A stretch of DNA of 64,000 nt, taken from contig NZ_JACESA010000008.1 in the NCBI RefSeq assembly GCF_013912065.1, positions 98,177 to 162,176 of the forward strand. The letters run 5' to 3'. Positions 1 to 10,610 of this stretch are shown one piece after another. Made by a program: the position numbers and the translations under genes. The notes beneath the pieces were generated by a model, which was given only the letters and a program-made list of their open reading frames with translations, had not been told where the DNA came from and searched no databases. This stretch comes from Brevundimonas sp. (lineage in GTDB: Bacteria; Pseudomonadota; Alphaproteobacteria; Caulobacterales; Caulobacteraceae). Each line of letters begins with the position of its first letter. Within the stretch, counting starts at the first letter, position 1.

Positions 1-219
1 AGGCGACGGACGTTCGCTCTCCGGCGAGGGAAAATCTGCCGCCGCAGAATGGATATCAACTGCTCTGGCAGGGTCGCTGCATCCTTTGTCTTCGAACGCG
101 GCGAGAGAGGGGACATGCAAGGTGTGGCGCCACCTCCTTTAGCTGCATGCGGATCGGATCTGAGCTCACCGCCTTTGATGACATTTGCGTCAGTGATCGG
201 GGTGTGGAATGATCGAGGA

Positions 220-579
220 ATGTGGAGCTTGCTGCGCATACTGATCGTTTCATTGGCGTTTGTCGGCTTCGTCGCACAATCGGAAGCGAGAGCGACAGCC
301 ATCTTCATGACGCCGGCTGAGGCTCCGGCTGAAATGAAGGACTGCCCCGACATGGGCGTGATTTCAGCGGATGCTGCTCCGCGTCCTCAAAAGGCGCCAT
401 GTAAAGAGTTGACGGCGGACTGCATCGCCAAGATGGGCTGTGGTCTGGTTTCGCCGGTGCTTGCGATCAGCCCGTCTATTGATCGCCCGGCCCCGACACT
501 TTCTCTTGCTTATCGCTCGGTCAGCCACCCGTTAGCCGGGCTTTTCCCCTCGCCGCCTCGAGATCCGCCAAAATCTTGA
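220..579 (+). CDS. small exported Cys-containing protein ahead of the Cus efflux operon
   Basis: Predicted 119-residue protein. The ATG at 220 is chosen because a hydrophobic signal-like segment (LLRILIVSLAFVGFVA) follows directly and GAGGA lies just upstream; a longer reading frame from 49 lacks these signs. The mature part has three spaced Cys residues in CPDMG, PCKEL and DCIAKMGC contexts, which suggests metal or disulfide chemistry in the periplasm. Its place 106 bp before an efflux operon fits the unnamed small proteins often found ahead of czc/cus operons. I do not recognise a defined family. The 219 bases before it show nothing I can name. Confidence 0.6.
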   Translation: MWSLLRILIVSLAFVGFVAQSEARATAIFMTPAEAPAEMKDCPDMGVISADAAPRPQKAPCKELTADCIAKMGCGLVSPVLAISPSIDRPAPTLSLAYRSVSHPLAGLFPSPPRDPPKS

Positions 580-685
580 CCTTGACCGCTTTATCGTGAG
601 TCCGCGACGCCTGTGCGCCGCCGGGCTATGGTTGAACGGCTGATCTCCAATTCTTCGGAATTGGAGCGGGTCAGGAGTCCTTATC

Positions 686-1957
686 TTGTTATACAGATTT
701 TCCGGCAGGGCGCGCCGCATCGCGTCTGGCTGGGTTCGCGCGGCCGTCGTCGGTTGCAGCCTTTCTGCCGCCGGCTACGCGCGCGCCGAACCTCTGACTT
801 ATGATCAGGCCCAATCCCTGGCGAATTCGGACGCGCCAATTGTCCGCGCTCGAACCTTGGACGTCGAGGCGGCCGAGGCTTCGGCTGAGGCGGCCGGTCG
901 TCTTCCCGACCCGCGTCTAAAGTTCGGCCTCAACGGATTCCCGGTCTCCGGCCCCGCGTCTGGCCGGTTTGATGGCGTCATGATGACGAACGTCCAGATC
1001 GGACTGCAGCAGGATGTCCCCAGCCGGGCCCGGCGTCGTGCCGAACGCGACATCGCGGAAGCGGACATCGGCGTTGCCCGAGCTCGAGAAGAAATAGTTC
1101 GGTGGCAGGTCCGGACCGCGACCGGCCAAGCTTGGATCGAACTTTACTACGCTGAGCAAAGACTGAAGCTGTTGGAGGAGGTGCTCTCCAACCTTGATCC
1201 TCTGTGGGACAGCGCCCCCGCCGGCCTCGCCTCGGGCGCAGGTCGACCAGCGCAGATCCTGGGGCCTGTTGAGCTTCGCGCTTCTCTAGAAGATCGCCGC
1301 GACGCCCTGAGAATCGCCCTTGCAAGGGCGCGCGCTGAACTCTCACGCTGGACCGGAGATCCGGCCCCCACCACCATCGGATCACCGCCCGTAATCGACC
1401 TCGAGCCTGAGGATGTGGACGTCGATCTCTCGGGACTTCCGACTGTCCGCGCCTACGACGCTTTCGAGAGGCGAGCGGAAGCAGAGCTAGATCTCGCACG
1501 GGCCGGTCGTCGCCCCGACTGGGCGTTCGAAGTCAGCTATGCCCGCCGAGACCCGATGTTCGGCGATTTGGTTTCGCTGGGAGCCAGCGTGCGTCTTCCA
1601 CTATTTCAAGACACGCGACAGGGGCCAATCATAGCAGCGCGGGGGGCAGCGGCTCGCCGGGTCGGTGCAGAAGGCGAGGCCGCGGAGCGGGAGTGGGCGG
1701 CGAAACTGTTGACCGACATTGCGGAATATGAAGCCGCTCGAACCCAGTGGATTCGCGCCCGGGATGTTGTTCTGCCCAACTTGCGCACGCGAGCCGATCT
1801 GGAAACCGCCAGCTACGCGGCCGACCGCGCCGGGATTCTGGAGATTCTGGACGCCTTCACCGCCTTGGCCGACGGCCGGTTGGACGTCCTCGACAAAGAG
1901 GCCGAAGTGGCGCGCCGGGCGGTTCTCTTCACCCTGACCTACGGGAGCGATCAATGA
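686..1957 (+). CDS. TolC-family outer-membrane efflux channel (CusC/CzcC type)
   Basis: A 423-residue outer-membrane factor that would form the exit duct of the RND pump encoded by the next two genes. The start is a TTG at 686, with GGAG eight bases upstream. An N-terminal export segment (VRAAVVGCSLSAAGYARA) precedes PLTYDQAQSLA, the usual opening of OEP-family repeats. Long Ala/Arg/Glu-rich helices follow (residues about 50-200 and 270-410), as expected of the periplasmic coiled-coil barrel. Length is normal for CzcC/CusC. Its stop overlaps the next start (ATGA), showing translational coupling. Confidence 0.9.
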   Translation: MLYRFSGRARRIASGWVRAAVVGCSLSAAGYARAEPLTYDQAQSLANSDAPIVRARTLDVEAAEASAEAAGRLPDPRLKFGLNGFPVSGPASGRFDGVMMTNVQIGLQQDVPSRARRRAERDIAEADIGVARAREEIVRWQVRTATGQAWIELYYAEQRLKLLEEVLSNLDPLWDSAPAGLASGAGRPAQILGPVELRASLEDRRDALRIALARARAELSRWTGDPAPTTIGSPPVIDLEPEDVDVDLSGLPTVRAYDAFERRAEAELDLARAGRRPDWAFEVSYARRDPMFGDLVSLGASVRLPLFQDTRQGPIIAARGAAARRVGAEGEAAEREWAAKLLTDIAEYEAARTQWIRARDVVLPNLRTRADLETASYAADRAGILEILDAFTALADGRLDVLDKEAEVARRAVLFTLTYGSDQ

Positions 1958-3468
1958 TCCGCATTGGGCGCAGAAAGCTTCGCCTTGCCGCCTACGCGGC
2001 CGGGCTGGTGATCCTTGGCGGCGTGGCCGCTCTTGGACTGACGCGGCTGGGAGGCGGCGAGGCGCCCGTTCCCGCCGCTGCGGGCGAACGCGAGGTCCTC
2101 TACTGGTACGACCCCATGGTCCCGGCCCAGAAGTTCGACAAGCCGGGCAAGTCGCCCTTCATGGATATGCAGCTGGTGCCGCGCTATGCCGATGAGGGGA
2201 CAGGCTCGGCGGCGGGCGTTCGCATTGACCCGGCGCTGGTTCAGAACCTGGGTGTCCGGTTCGCCACGGCCAGATCAGGCACGCTTGAGGGGGATCTGAC
2301 CGCCAGCGCCGTGATCGATTACAATGAACGGGATTTGGCCGTGGTTCAGGCGCGCGCGGCTGGTTTCGTCCAGCGGGTCTACGGACGCGCGCCCGGCGAC
2401 GTCATCGCCGCCGGGGCGCCGCTAGTCGACCTGCTAATACCGGATTGGGGCGGAGCCCAGCTCGAATACCTCGCGGTCCGTCGCACCGATGACGCCGCCC
2501 TGATCCAGGCGGCGCGCCAGCGGCTGTTGTTGCTGGGCATGCCGGAGCCTCTGATCACGGCGGTCGAGCGCTCCGGTCGTCCGCGCACCACGGTGACCAT
2601 CACCAGCCCCATCAGCGGCGCCATCAAGACCCTGGGCGTGCGTGCAGGGATGAGCGTGCCCGCGGGTCTGACCCTGGCCGAGATCAACGGCCTGTCGACC
2701 GTCTGGCTGAACGCCGCCGTGCCCGAGGCCCTGGCGGGGCAGCTTCGGGTCGGTCGATCGGTCGACGTCAGCCTGGCGGCCTTCCCGGGCGAGCGGCAGG
2801 CCGGTCGATTGACGGCGCTCCTGCCAGAGGTCGCCGGCGACAGCCGGACCCTGACGGCGCGGATTGAACTGCGCAATCCGGGGGGGCGGCTTCGCCCCGG
2901 CATGTACGGACAGATCACCTTCGGCGGCTCGTCGACGCCGGCCCTGCTGGTGCCGTCGGAGGCGGTGATCCGCACCGGCCAGCGCACCCTGGTGATGCTG
3001 GCGACGGAGGGCGGGCGCTATCAACCGGCCGAGGTCCGGGTCGGGCGCGAGGCCGGGGGGCAGTCGGAGATTCTCGCCGGACTGCGTGACGGCGAACGGG
3101 TCGTCGCCTCGGGTCAGTTCCTGTTCGACTCCGAGGCCAGTCTGTCCGGGATCGAAGCGCGCAGCCTGGAGCAGGCCAGGGCGCAGACCGGAGCCGCGAA
3201 TTCGGCGCCGGGACCGGTATCGGCAACGGCTGCGACCCCAACCTACCGGGCGAGTGGGCGCGTGCAGGCCATCGGGGGCCGTTCAATCACCTTGGCGCAC
3301 GGCCCTGTGCCGGCTCTGGAGTGGCCCGCCATGACCATGACCTTTGCGGTGCCGGATGCGGTTCCGCTGGCCGGCCTCTCAGTCGGAAGTCGGGTTGATT
3401 TCACCTTCGACAGGGTCGGCGGCAATCCTACCATCCGCAGCCTGACCCGGCGGGAGGCGAGCCGATGA
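1954..3468 (+). CDS. cusB: RND periplasmic adaptor CusB fused to a C-terminal CusF domain
   Basis: A 504-residue membrane-fusion protein that links the inner-membrane pump to the outer channel. After an N-terminal membrane anchor (residues 10-30) comes a heavy-metal-binding segment ([20 protein letters not shown], then MDMQLVPRY), typical of CusB. Barrel-sandwich and beta-barrel domains follow at about 90-400. Unusually, the last 75 or so residues form a second metal-binding domain with EWPAMTMTF, matching the Trp and Met copper ligands of CusF. The pump therefore carries a tethered Cu(I)/Ag(I) chaperone as well as a free one (6611-7015). The ATG overlaps the upstream stop; a longer in-frame reading from 1747 lies inside the previous gene. 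Confidence 0.92.
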   Translation: MIRIGRRKLRLAAYAAGLVILGGVAALGLTRLGGGEAPVPAAAGEREVLYWYDPMVPAQKFDKPGKSPFMDMQLVPRYADEGTGSAAGVRIDPALVQNLGVRFATARSGTLEGDLTASAVIDYNERDLAVVQARAAGFVQRVYGRAPGDVIAAGAPLVDLLIPDWGGAQLEYLAVRRTDDAALIQAARQRLLLLGMPEPLITAVERSGRPRTTVTITSPISGAIKTLGVRAGMSVPAGLTLAEINGLSTVWLNAAVPEALAGQLRVGRSVDVSLAAFPGERQAGRLTALLPEVAGDSRTLTARIELRNPGGRLRPGMYGQITFGGSSTPALLVPSEAVIRTGQRTLVMLATEGGRYQPAEVRVGREAGGQSEILAGLRDGERVVASGQFLFDSEASLSGIEARSLEQARAQTGAANSAPGPVSATAATPTYRASGRVQAIGGRSITLAHGPVPALEWPAMTMTFAVPDAVPLAGLSVGSRVDFTFDRVGGNPTIRSLTRREASR

Positions 3469-6400
3469 TCGCCGCCATCATTCGGGCCTCGGTCAATGGA
3501 CGCTTCCTCGTCCTGCTGGCGACGCTGGCGCTGGTCGCCGGCGGCCTCTGGGCCGTGCGCAGCACCCCGGTCGATGCTCTCCCTGACCTGTCGGACGTGC
3601 AGGTGATCATTCGCACCTCCTATCCCGGTCAGGCCCCGCAGATCGTCGAGAACCAGGTCACCTATCCGCTCGCGACCACCATGCTGTCGGTGCCCGGAGC
3701 CCGCACGGTGCGCGGCTATTCCTTCTTCGGCGACAGCTATGTCTATGTGCTGTTCGAGGACGGGACCGACCTCTACTGGGCCCGCTCGCGGGTGCTGGAG
3801 TATCTCAGCCAGGTCCAGGACCGCCTGCCCGACACCGTCCGACCCGCGCTGGGTCCGGACGCCACCGGGGTCGGCTGGGTCTATGAATACGCCCTCGTCG
3901 ACCGCACGGGTCAGCATGACCTGTCGCAGCTGCGCAGCCTGCAGGACTGGTTCCTGCGCTATGAGCTCAAGACCGTCCCCGGCGTGGCCGAGGTCGCCAG
4001 CATCGGCGGCATGGTGCGCCAGTATCAGGTGGTGCTCGACCCCGCCAAACTGGCCGCCTACGACGTCACTCACCAACAGGTCGTGGCGGCGATCCGGCAG
4101 GGTAATGGCGAAGCCGGCGGCTCGGTCCTGGAGCTGGCCGAGACCGAATTCGTCGTGCGCGCCAACGGCTATCTGACCACCCTCGACGACTTCCGCGCCG
4201 TGCCGATCCGCACGGCCGCGGGCGGCGTTCCGGTTCAGCTGGGCGATGTCGCCACGATACAGATCGGCCCGGAAATGCGACGCGGCATCGCCGAGTTGAA
4301 CGGCGAGGGCGAGGTCGCCGGCGGTGTGGTGATCCTGCGGTCGGGCGGAAATGCGCGCGAAGCGATCACGGCGGTGCGTGAGCGACTGGAAACCCTCAAG
4401 GCCGGATTGCCGGCGGGCGTTGAGGTCGTAACCGTCTATGATCGCTCGCAGCTGATCGATCGCGCCATCGAAAACCTCAGCACCAAATTGCTCGAGGAGT
4501 TCATCGTCGTCGCGCTCGTTTGTGGCCTGTTCCTGTGGCACGCGCGTTCGGCCCTGGTGGCCATCATCACCCTGCCGCTGGGCGTGCTGGCGGCCTTCAT
4601 CCTGATGCATCTGCAGGGCGTCAACGCCAACATCATGTCGCTGGGCGGCATCGCCATCGCCGTCGGGGCCATGGTCGATGCGGCCGTGGTCATGATCGAG
4701 AACGCGCACAAACATATCGAGCGATGGGAGCATGATCATCCCGATCAGACCCTTGCAGGCGAAGCCCGCTGGCGGGTGATCACCGAGGCCGCCGTCGAGG
4801 TGGGACCGGCCCTGTTCCTCAGCCTGGTGATCATCACCCTGTCGTTCATCCCGGTGTTCAGCCTTCAGGCCCAGGAGGGGCGGCTGTTCGCGCCGCTGGC
4901 CTTCACCAAGAGCTATGCGATGGCGGCGGCGGCGATCCTGTCGGTCACCCTCGTGCCGGTGCTGATGGGCTATCTGATCCGGGGCCGGATCCCGGCCGAG
5001 CAGAGCAATCCGATCAACCGCTGGCTGACCCACATCTACCGCCGACCGCTCGACTGGGTGCTGCGGCGTCCCCGCGCCACCCTGCTGATCGCCCTGGCGG
5101 TGTTCGCCACCTCGGCCTGGCCGATCAGCCAGCTGGGCGGCGAATTCATGCCGCCGATGGACGAGGGTGACCTGCTCTATATGCCGACCGCCTTGCCGGG
5201 CCTGTCAGCGGCGAAGGCGTCCGAACTGCTGCAGCAGACGGACCGCATGATCCGTTCTGTGCCCGAGGTGGAGAGCGTGTTCGGCAAGGCCGGCCGGGCG
5301 GATACGGCCACCGACCCCGCCCCGTTGGTGATGTTCGAGACCACGATCCGCTTCAAGCCGCGCGACCAGTGGCGGCCCGGGATGACGCCGGAGAAGCTGG
5401 TCGAGGAATTGGATGCGGCGGTACGCGTCCCCGGTCTGGCCAATATCTGGGTGCCGCCGATCCGCAACCGCATCGACATGCTGGCCACCGGGATCAAAAG
5501 CCCGATCGGGGTCAAGGTCTCCGGCGCCGACCTCCAGGCCATCGACCGGATCGCCGCCGAGGTCGAGGCGGTGGCCAGGACCGTGCCCGGCGTCAGCTCG
5601 GCCCTGGCCGAACGGCTGACGGGCGGGCGCTATATCGATATCGACATCGATCGACAGGCGGCCAGCCGCTACGGTCTCAATATCGCGGATGTCCAGAGCA
5701 TCGTCGCGGGGGCGGTCGGCGGCGAAACCATCGGCCAGACGGTCGAGGGGCTGGCCCGCTATCCGATCAGTGTCCGCTATCCGCGCGAGATCCGCGACAG
5801 CCTGTCGGAGCTCCAGGCCCTGCCGGTGCTGACGCCCTCGGGCCAGCAGATCACCCTCGGCACGGTCGCTGACCTTCAGGTCACGGACGGTCCGCCGATG
5901 CTGAAGTCGGAGAACGGCCGCCCCACGACCTGGGTCTATATCGATGTTCGTGGCCGTGACTTGGCCTCGGTCGTCGGCGACCTGCGGTCGGCGGTGGCCG
6001 AAAAGATAACTCTAAGTCCCGGGGTGAGCATCGCCTATTCCGGGCAATTCGAATATCTGACGCGCGCGGCCGAACGGCTGAAGATCGTGGTCCCGGCCAC
6101 CCTGCTGATCATCTTCGTGCTGCTGTATCTGACCTTCGGGCGGTTCGACGAGGCGGCCTTGATCATGGCCACCCTGCCGTTCGCCCTGACCGGCGGGGTC
6201 TGGCTGCTGTATCTGCTGGGCTATCACCAGTCGGTCGCGACCGGGGTCGGCTTTATCGCCCTGGCCGGTCTGGCGGCCGAGTTCGGCGTGGTGATGGTGA
6301 TCTATCTGAAGACTGCGCTCAACGACCGGGGTCCAAACTCCGAACCGGCCGAGGTCGAGACCGCTGTCCGCGAAGGAGCCCTGCTGCGGGTTCGGCCCAA

Positions 6401-6614
6401 GGCCATGACCGTGGCGGTAATCCTGGCCGGTCTTTTCCCGATCCTGATCGGCCACGGGGCCGGTTCGGAGGTGATGAGCCGCATCGCCGCGCCCGTCATC
6501 GGCGGCATGCTGACGGCGCCTTTGCTGTCCATGCTCGTTATTCCCGCAGGCTATCTGCTGCTGCGACGCCGCAGGTCTCGCTCGAAGACGTCAATCCAAG
6601 GAGAAACACCATGA
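3465..6614 (+). CDS. cusA: Cu(I)/Ag(I) RND efflux pump, CusA/CzcA family
   Basis: A 1049-residue heavy-metal RND transporter that exports metal using proton influx. It has the family's layout: TM1 at the N-terminus, two large periplasmic loops, and a TM4 motif [17 protein letters not shown]. The three Met positions that bind copper in E. coli CusA appear conserved in context: [15 protein letters not shown] (about residues 561-575), LVMFETTI (about 620-627) and RIDMLATGI (about 668-676). This favours Cu/Ag over Zn/Co/Cd. It overlaps the adaptor by four bases and the next gene by four bases. Confidence 0.95.
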   Translation: MIAAIIRASVNGRFLVLLATLALVAGGLWAVRSTPVDALPDLSDVQVIIRTSYPGQAPQIVENQVTYPLATTMLSVPGARTVRGYSFFGDSYVYVLFEDGTDLYWARSRVLEYLSQVQDRLPDTVRPALGPDATGVGWVYEYALVDRTGQHDLSQLRSLQDWFLRYELKTVPGVAEVASIGGMVRQYQVVLDPAKLAAYDVTHQQVVAAIRQGNGEAGGSVLELAETEFVVRANGYLTTLDDFRAVPIRTAAGGVPVQLGDVATIQIGPEMRRGIAELNGEGEVAGGVVILRSGGNAREAITAVRERLETLKAGLPAGVEVVTVYDRSQLIDRAIENLSTKLLEEFIVVALVCGLFLWHARSALVAIITLPLGVLAAFILMHLQGVNANIMSLGGIAIAVGAMVDAAVVMIENAHKHIERWEHDHPDQTLAGEARWRVITEAAVEVGPALFLSLVIITLSFIPVFSLQAQEGRLFAPLAFTKSYAMAAAAILSVTLVPVLMGYLIRGRIPAEQSNPINRWLTHIYRRPLDWVLRRPRATLLIALAVFATSAWPISQLGGEFMPPMDEGDLLYMPTALPGLSAAKASELLQQTDRMIRSVPEVESVFGKAGRADTATDPAPLVMFETTIRFKPRDQWRPGMTPEKLVEELDAAVRVPGLANIWVPPIRNRIDMLATGIKSPIGVKVSGADLQAIDRIAAEVEAVARTVPGVSSALAERLTGGRYIDIDIDRQAASRYGLNIADVQSIVAGAVGGETIGQTVEGLARYPISVRYPREIRDSLSELQALPVLTPSGQQITLGTVADLQVTDGPPMLKSENGRPTTWVYIDVRGRDLASVVGDLRSAVAEKITLSPGVSIAYSGQFEYLTRAAERLKIVVPATLLIIFVLLYLTFGRFDEAALIMATLPFALTGGVWLLYLLGYHQSVATGVGFIALAGLAAEFGVVMVIYLKTALNDRGPNSEPAEVETAVREGALLRVRPKAMTVAVILAGLFPILIGHGAGSEVMSRIAAPVIGGMLTAPLLSMLVIPAGYLLLRRRRSRSKTSIQGETP

Positions 6615-7015
6615 ACCACGCCCTGATCCTGTCCGCCGCCGCCGCCCTCGGCTTAAGCGCCTGCGGTCAATCCGAGACCGCGCCGGCCGCCGACCCGGCT
6701 CCCGCCTCTGAAATGCCCATGGCGTCGAACGCGTCCGACATGCCGGGGGCGCCGGATATGTCCGGCATGCCGATGGCGGAGGGGCAGGACGCCAAGACCG
6801 GCGCCGGCACAGGCACGATCACGGCTGTCGACGCCTCGGCCGGCACCGTCACCATCGATCATGGCGCGATCCCGGACGTGGGCTGGCCGGCCATGGCCAT
6901 GACCTTCACGGCCCAGGCCGCTGTGCTGGCGGACGCCAGGGTCGGAGACCGGGTCGCTTTCGACGTCTCGATCCACGACGGGGTCAATGAGGTCACCGCC
7001 CTGCGCCCGCAGTAG
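6611..7015 (+). CDS. cusF: CusF-like copper-binding lipoprotein
   Basis: A 134-residue exported protein with a lipobox (GLSAC, Cys at about 18), so probably membrane-tethered in the periplasm. A Met-rich linker ([12 protein letters not shown], then DMSGMPMAE) leads into a CusF domain with [10 protein letters not shown], supplying the Trp and Met ligands for Cu(I)/Ag(I). It would hand metal to the CusBA pump. It resembles the domain fused to the upstream adaptor. The start overlaps the cusA stop, so it belongs to the same transcript; AAGGAG lies shortly before the ATG. Confidence 0.92.
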   Translation: MNHALILSAAAALGLSACGQSETAPAADPAPASEMPMASNASDMPGAPDMSGMPMAEGQDAKTGAGTGTITAVDASAGTVTIDHGAIPDVGWPAMAMTFTAQAAVLADARVGDRVAFDVSIHDGVNEVTALRPQ

Positions 7016-7037
7016 TCGGACGCCGAGGCCCGCGGGG

Positions 7038-7057
7038 GGCCCGTCTTCGGACGGGCC
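7038..7057 (+). other. GC-rich UUCG hairpin between cusF and the next gene
   Basis: A perfect 8-bp inverted repeat GGCCCGTC/GACGGGCC closes a TTCG tetraloop. No T tract follows, so it is more likely an mRNA-stability or processing hairpin than an intrinsic terminator; the next gene's ribosome-binding site starts six bases later. Confidence 0.55.
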
Positions 7058-7076
7058 TGAACAAGGAGAACGCGCG

Positions 7077-7199
7077 ATGATGGATGAAAGCGGAATGGGC
7101 TGGATGATGGGCGGCATGGGGCTGGTCAGCCTTCTGGTGATCGTCGCTCTGCTGCTCGCGATCGCCGCCCTGATCAAATGTCTGCGGGGGCGCGGGTGA
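7077..7199 (+). CDS. 40-residue Met-rich single-span membrane protein
   Basis: A tiny protein with a strong ribosome-binding site (AAGGAG at 7063-7068). The N-terminus MMDESGMGWMMGGMG contains six Met residues before one hydrophobic helix (LVSLLVIVALLLAIAALI) and a basic tail with one Cys. Met clusters near a membrane helix suggest Cu(I)/Ag(I) contact or a small pump accessory subunit, but that is inference. Its stop overlaps the next ATG (TGATG), so the two are translationally coupled. Confidence 0.72.
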   Translation: MMDESGMGWMMGGMGLVSLLVIVALLLAIAALIKCLRGRG

Positions 7200-9748
7200 T
7201 GGCGGCTCCAGCCAGCGATCGGCCGGTCGTCATCGTTACCGGCTCGAGCGGTTTCATCGGCTCGGCCCTGGTCAAACGTCTGGCCAAACGCTTCCGGGTG
7301 ATCGGTTTCGATCGCGACCTGCCGCCCCATCCCCCTGCCGGCGCCGAATGCGTCTGCATCGACCTGGCGGATGACGCCAGCGTCGAGGCGGCGTTCGACC
7401 GGGTCCGGACAGGATACGGGCGCAAGATCGCTTCCGTCATCCATCTGGCGGCCTTCTTCGACCTCAGCGGCGAGCCCGACCCGCGCTACGAGGCGGTGAC
7501 GGTGCGCGGAACCGGCCGCCTCCTGGACGGCCTCCAGGCCTTCGACGTCGAACAGTTTGTCTTCTCCAGCACCATGCTGGTGCACCAGCCGACGGAACCG
7601 GGCCGGCCGATCGACGAAACCGCGCCGCTCGACGCGAGTCTGCCCTATCGCGAATCCAAGGTTCTCACCGAGGCCTTGATCCGCGAAAAGCGCGGCAAGA
7701 TCCCCGCCGTCTTCCTGCGGCCGGCCGGTATCTATGACGACGGCGGTCACTCCGCCTTCCTGGTCCAGCAAATCGCCCGCATTTACGAGAAACGGGCCAG
7801 CGCGCGGATCTATCCAGGCAGTCTGGCCACCGGCCAGCCCTCCCTGCACCTTGATGACCTGATGGCCGCCATCGCTCGGGTGATCGATCGACGCGCGGAT
7901 CTGCCAGAGGACTTTCCGGTCCTGCTCGGTGAGACCGACGTGATGACCTATGACGAAATCCAGCGCGATCTCGGTCGGCTGATCCACGACGAGGCATGGG
8001 AGACGCTCTCCATTCCCAAGGCCGCCGCCAAGGCGGGAGCCTGGGCGGAAAGCGCCGTCTTCGATGAGGATGGTTTCATCCGGCCGTGGATGGTCGACAT
8101 CTCCGGAGACCACTATGAGCTCGACCTGACTGCGGCGCGGACCCATCTGGGCTGGTCTCCGAAACACACCCTACGCAAGAGCCTGCCGACCATCGTCGCC
8201 GGGCTGAAGGCCGACCCCTTCGCTTGGTATCAGGCCAACAGGCTCAACGCGGCCAGGGTCGCTGACGACAAGGTCGAGGCGGCGGCGGGGCGGGCCCACG
8301 CCATGAAGCCGGCGGAACACAGTCGGATGCTCGCCGAGCACACCCGCTCCATGCGCAGCATGCATTTCGACATGCTGTGGGTGCATTGGCTGACCATGGG
8401 GTTGGGCCTGTGGCTGGCGACGGTTCCGTTAATCTTCGGCGTCTTCACCCAGACCGAGTTCTCGGCCGCCATCCTGACGGTCACCGAGGAACGGAATCTG
8501 TGGGCGCCCGCCCTTCGCAACGCCCTGAGCGGCTGGAACGACGTGATCAGCGGCGTCCTGATCATGGTCTTCGCCGGGTTCTCCATGTCGCCGAGGGGCG
8601 GCTGGGCCCAATGGGCCAACACCGTCATCGGTATCTGGCTGCTCGGCGCCTCCATCCTGTTCTGGACGCCGAGCGCGGCGGTCTACAGCAACGACATGCT
8701 GGTCGGCGCCCTGGTGGTGGCCTTGACCATCCTGATCCCGATGATGCCGGGGATGAGCATGGAAGGGATGATGGACGAGACTGACACCCCGCCGGGCTGG
8801 AGCTATTGTCCTTCGACCTATCTCCAGCGCGTTCCGATCATCGCCCTGGGCCTGGTCGGTCTCGTGCTGTCAAGGATTCTCACCGCTTATCAGCTAGGCC
8901 ATATCGACGGGGTTTGGGAGCCGTTCTTCAATGTTCCCGGGCCGCTCAACGGAACCGAGCGCGTCATCACCTCCGACATGTCCAAGGCCTGGCCGGTTGC
9001 CGACGGCGGGGTCGGGACCATCACCTATATGATCGAGATTCTGATGGGGGCGATGGGCGGCCGGGCGCGGTGGCGCACCATGCCGTGGATGGTGTTGTTG
9101 TTCGGTATCGTCGTCGTTCCGCTCGGCGTGGTCAGCATCTATTTCATCATCGCCCAGCCTATCGTCATTGGCACCTACTGCACGCTCTGCATTGCGGCGG
9201 GCATCGCCATGCTGATCATGATCCCCTATTCCCTCGACGAACTGGTCGCCATGGGACAGTTCATGGTGCTGAACACCCGCCGAGGACGGCCCTTCTGGCG
9301 CGCCTTCTTTCGCGGCGACGCCCTGCCCGGCGGGACGATTGATCGCCGGGCCGGGTTCGGGGATGGAGTTCCGGCCGCAGCCGCCTCGGCGCTGCGGGGC
9401 GTCAATGCGCCATGGACCCTGGTGGTCTGCGCGGCACTTGGGGTCTGGCTGATGTTCTCGCGACTGGCCGTCGGGACTGAGGCGCCTCTCGCTGACAGCG
9501 ATCACCTGATCGGAGCCCTGATTGTAACAACCTCCGTCATTGCCATGGCGGAAGTGGCGCGGCCCCTCCGCTTGCTGAACATTGTCCTGGCGACCTGGCT
9601 GGTGCTTAGCCCATGGATCATGGAGCAAAGCGGATTGATCTCTACGATCTCCGTAGTGCTCACCGGCTTGGCCGTCATGGTGCTGAGCCTTCCGCGCGGC
9701 CGCCGAAGCAAGGAGCATTACGGCGCCTGGGATCGGTTTATCGTCTAA
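7199..9748 (+). CDS. fusion of NAD-dependent epimerase/dehydratase with SPW-repeat and VKOR-like membrane regions
   Basis: An 849-residue protein. Residues about 8-340 form a Rossmann-fold SDR/epimerase: VTGSSGFIGSALV is the NAD(P)-binding Gly motif, and YRESK supplies the Tyr-x-x-x-Lys catalytic pair. From about 380 onward it is an integral membrane protein with two SPW-type blocks; the second has LSPWIM. Between them a four-helix region has GTYCTLC, a CxxC placed as in vitamin K epoxide reductase-like proteins. It is the last gene of the cus operon, so a role in envelope redox or lipid repair under metal stress is possible but unproven. The start overlaps the upstream stop. Confidence 0.85.
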   Translation: MAAPASDRPVVIVTGSSGFIGSALVKRLAKRFRVIGFDRDLPPHPPAGAECVCIDLADDASVEAAFDRVRTGYGRKIASVIHLAAFFDLSGEPDPRYEAVTVRGTGRLLDGLQAFDVEQFVFSSTMLVHQPTEPGRPIDETAPLDASLPYRESKVLTEALIREKRGKIPAVFLRPAGIYDDGGHSAFLVQQIARIYEKRASARIYPGSLATGQPSLHLDDLMAAIARVIDRRADLPEDFPVLLGETDVMTYDEIQRDLGRLIHDEAWETLSIPKAAAKAGAWAESAVFDEDGFIRPWMVDISGDHYELDLTAARTHLGWSPKHTLRKSLPTIVAGLKADPFAWYQANRLNAARVADDKVEAAAGRAHAMKPAEHSRMLAEHTRSMRSMHFDMLWVHWLTMGLGLWLATVPLIFGVFTQTEFSAAILTVTEERNLWAPALRNALSGWNDVISGVLIMVFAGFSMSPRGGWAQWANTVIGIWLLGASILFWTPSAAVYSNDMLVGALVVALTILIPMMPGMSMEGMMDETDTPPGWSYCPSTYLQRVPIIALGLVGLVLSRILTAYQLGHIDGVWEPFFNVPGPLNGTERVITSDMSKAWPVADGGVGTITYMIEILMGAMGGRARWRTMPWMVLLFGIVVVPLGVVSIYFIIAQPIVIGTYCTLCIAAGIAMLIMIPYSLDELVAMGQFMVLNTRRGRPFWRAFFRGDALPGGTIDRRAGFGDGVPAAAASALRGVNAPWTLVVCAALGVWLMFSRLAVGTEAPLADSDHLIGALIVTTSVIAMAEVARPLRLLNIVLATWLVLSPWIMEQSGLISTISVVLTGLAVMVLSLPRGRRSKEHYGAWDRFIV

Positions 9749-9865
9749 GATTTGAGGGTTCACCCCGATTCAATTACCGACGACCTGGCCCCTCGGCGGC
9801 ACCAAGTGCCGTCCCTGACCAAGGTTTATCGTTTCGCTGCCTGGATCAGGGGCGCCCTCTGCACC

Positions 9866-10597
9866 CTAATTTCCAGGACCGCCCGGCCGCCGGAACGCCC
9901 TGAACGCCTTCAGATCCCGCGCCAAACGGATCCAGAGCAGGATGATCCCCGTGATCACGATGCTCAGGGTGAGAACGGTCGTGATGATGATCAGCGGGTG
10001 GTTGAAGTTCTCGCCGGTCTTCCAGTCCATGATGTGGAGCCGCCAGAAGAAGTCGTAGAACCGCCAGACGCCCGAACGGCGCGTCACCACCTCTCCGGTT
10101 GCCGGCGACAGGTAGAAGGTCGTCTGCTCGCGGTCGGCGAAATCGACCCTCCAGAGCGGTCCTGTCCGGCCGGTTTCCTGAGGCGCCGTGGCCAGCAGCA
10201 CGGCGTCGGACACCTTCGCCTCGCCCTTGTAGCCCGTCCGGGCGAACGCCGAGGCCTCGCCAGCGGACATCGGCCCGAAAGGAAGGCCTGTGACGGCGGA
10301 CACGACGACGGGCTCTCCATCCGTCGGTTTCAGCGTCCAGGCGGGCCCGCGCGGCGTCGTGCGCAATTCCGCCTGGATTGGCGCCACGCCCGCGCGACGG
10401 GCCACGACGGCGAGGGTCGGAAGAGCTCCAACCTCAAGCAGAGCCGGCTTGAGTTCGGCCGCGCGATGTTCGCTACGCACCGTCTCGATCGGAATGACGG
10501 TCATGACCAGACCGCCGCCGACCCAGAACAGAACCTGCAGCCCCACCACGAGGGCGACCCATTTGTGAAGCTGGGTCGACAGCCTGAGAACCTTCAT
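9866..10597 (-). CDS. PepSY-domain inner-membrane protein
   Basis: A 243-residue protein with an N-terminal helix (LHKWVALVVGLQVLFWVGGGLVMTV), a periplasmic PepSY-like region and a C-terminal helix (IIITTVLTLSIVITGIILLWI), matching PepSY-associated TM proteins. LHKW at the N-terminus and RLHIMDWKTGENFNHP before the last helix are typical and may bind haem or metal. It is the last gene of the minus-strand run that starts at 12342. A role in copper-linked periplasmic redox is inferred from neighbours only. Confidence 0.82.
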   Translation of the reverse strand: MKVLRLSTQLHKWVALVVGLQVLFWVGGGLVMTVIPIETVRSEHRAAELKPALLEVGALPTLAVVARRAGVAPIQAELRTTPRGPAWTLKPTDGEPVVVSAVTGLPFGPMSAGEASAFARTGYKGEAKVSDAVLLATAPQETGRTGPLWRVDFADREQTTFYLSPATGEVVTRRSGVWRFYDFFWRLHIMDWKTGENFNHPLIIITTVLTLSIVITGIILLWIRLARDLKAFRAFRRPGGPGN

Positions 10598-10610
10598 GGA
10601 ACGAACCCGA

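Noticed and set aside
3243-5033. Long minus-strand open frame opposite the cusB/cusA genes
   Set aside because: High GC makes long antisense frames common; the translation is His/Asp/Gln/Arg-rich with no domain, and cusB/cusA are clear on the plus strand.
7038-7057. Possible intrinsic terminator after cusF
   Set aside because: Perfect hairpin but no T run, and the next genes appear to belong to the same operon.
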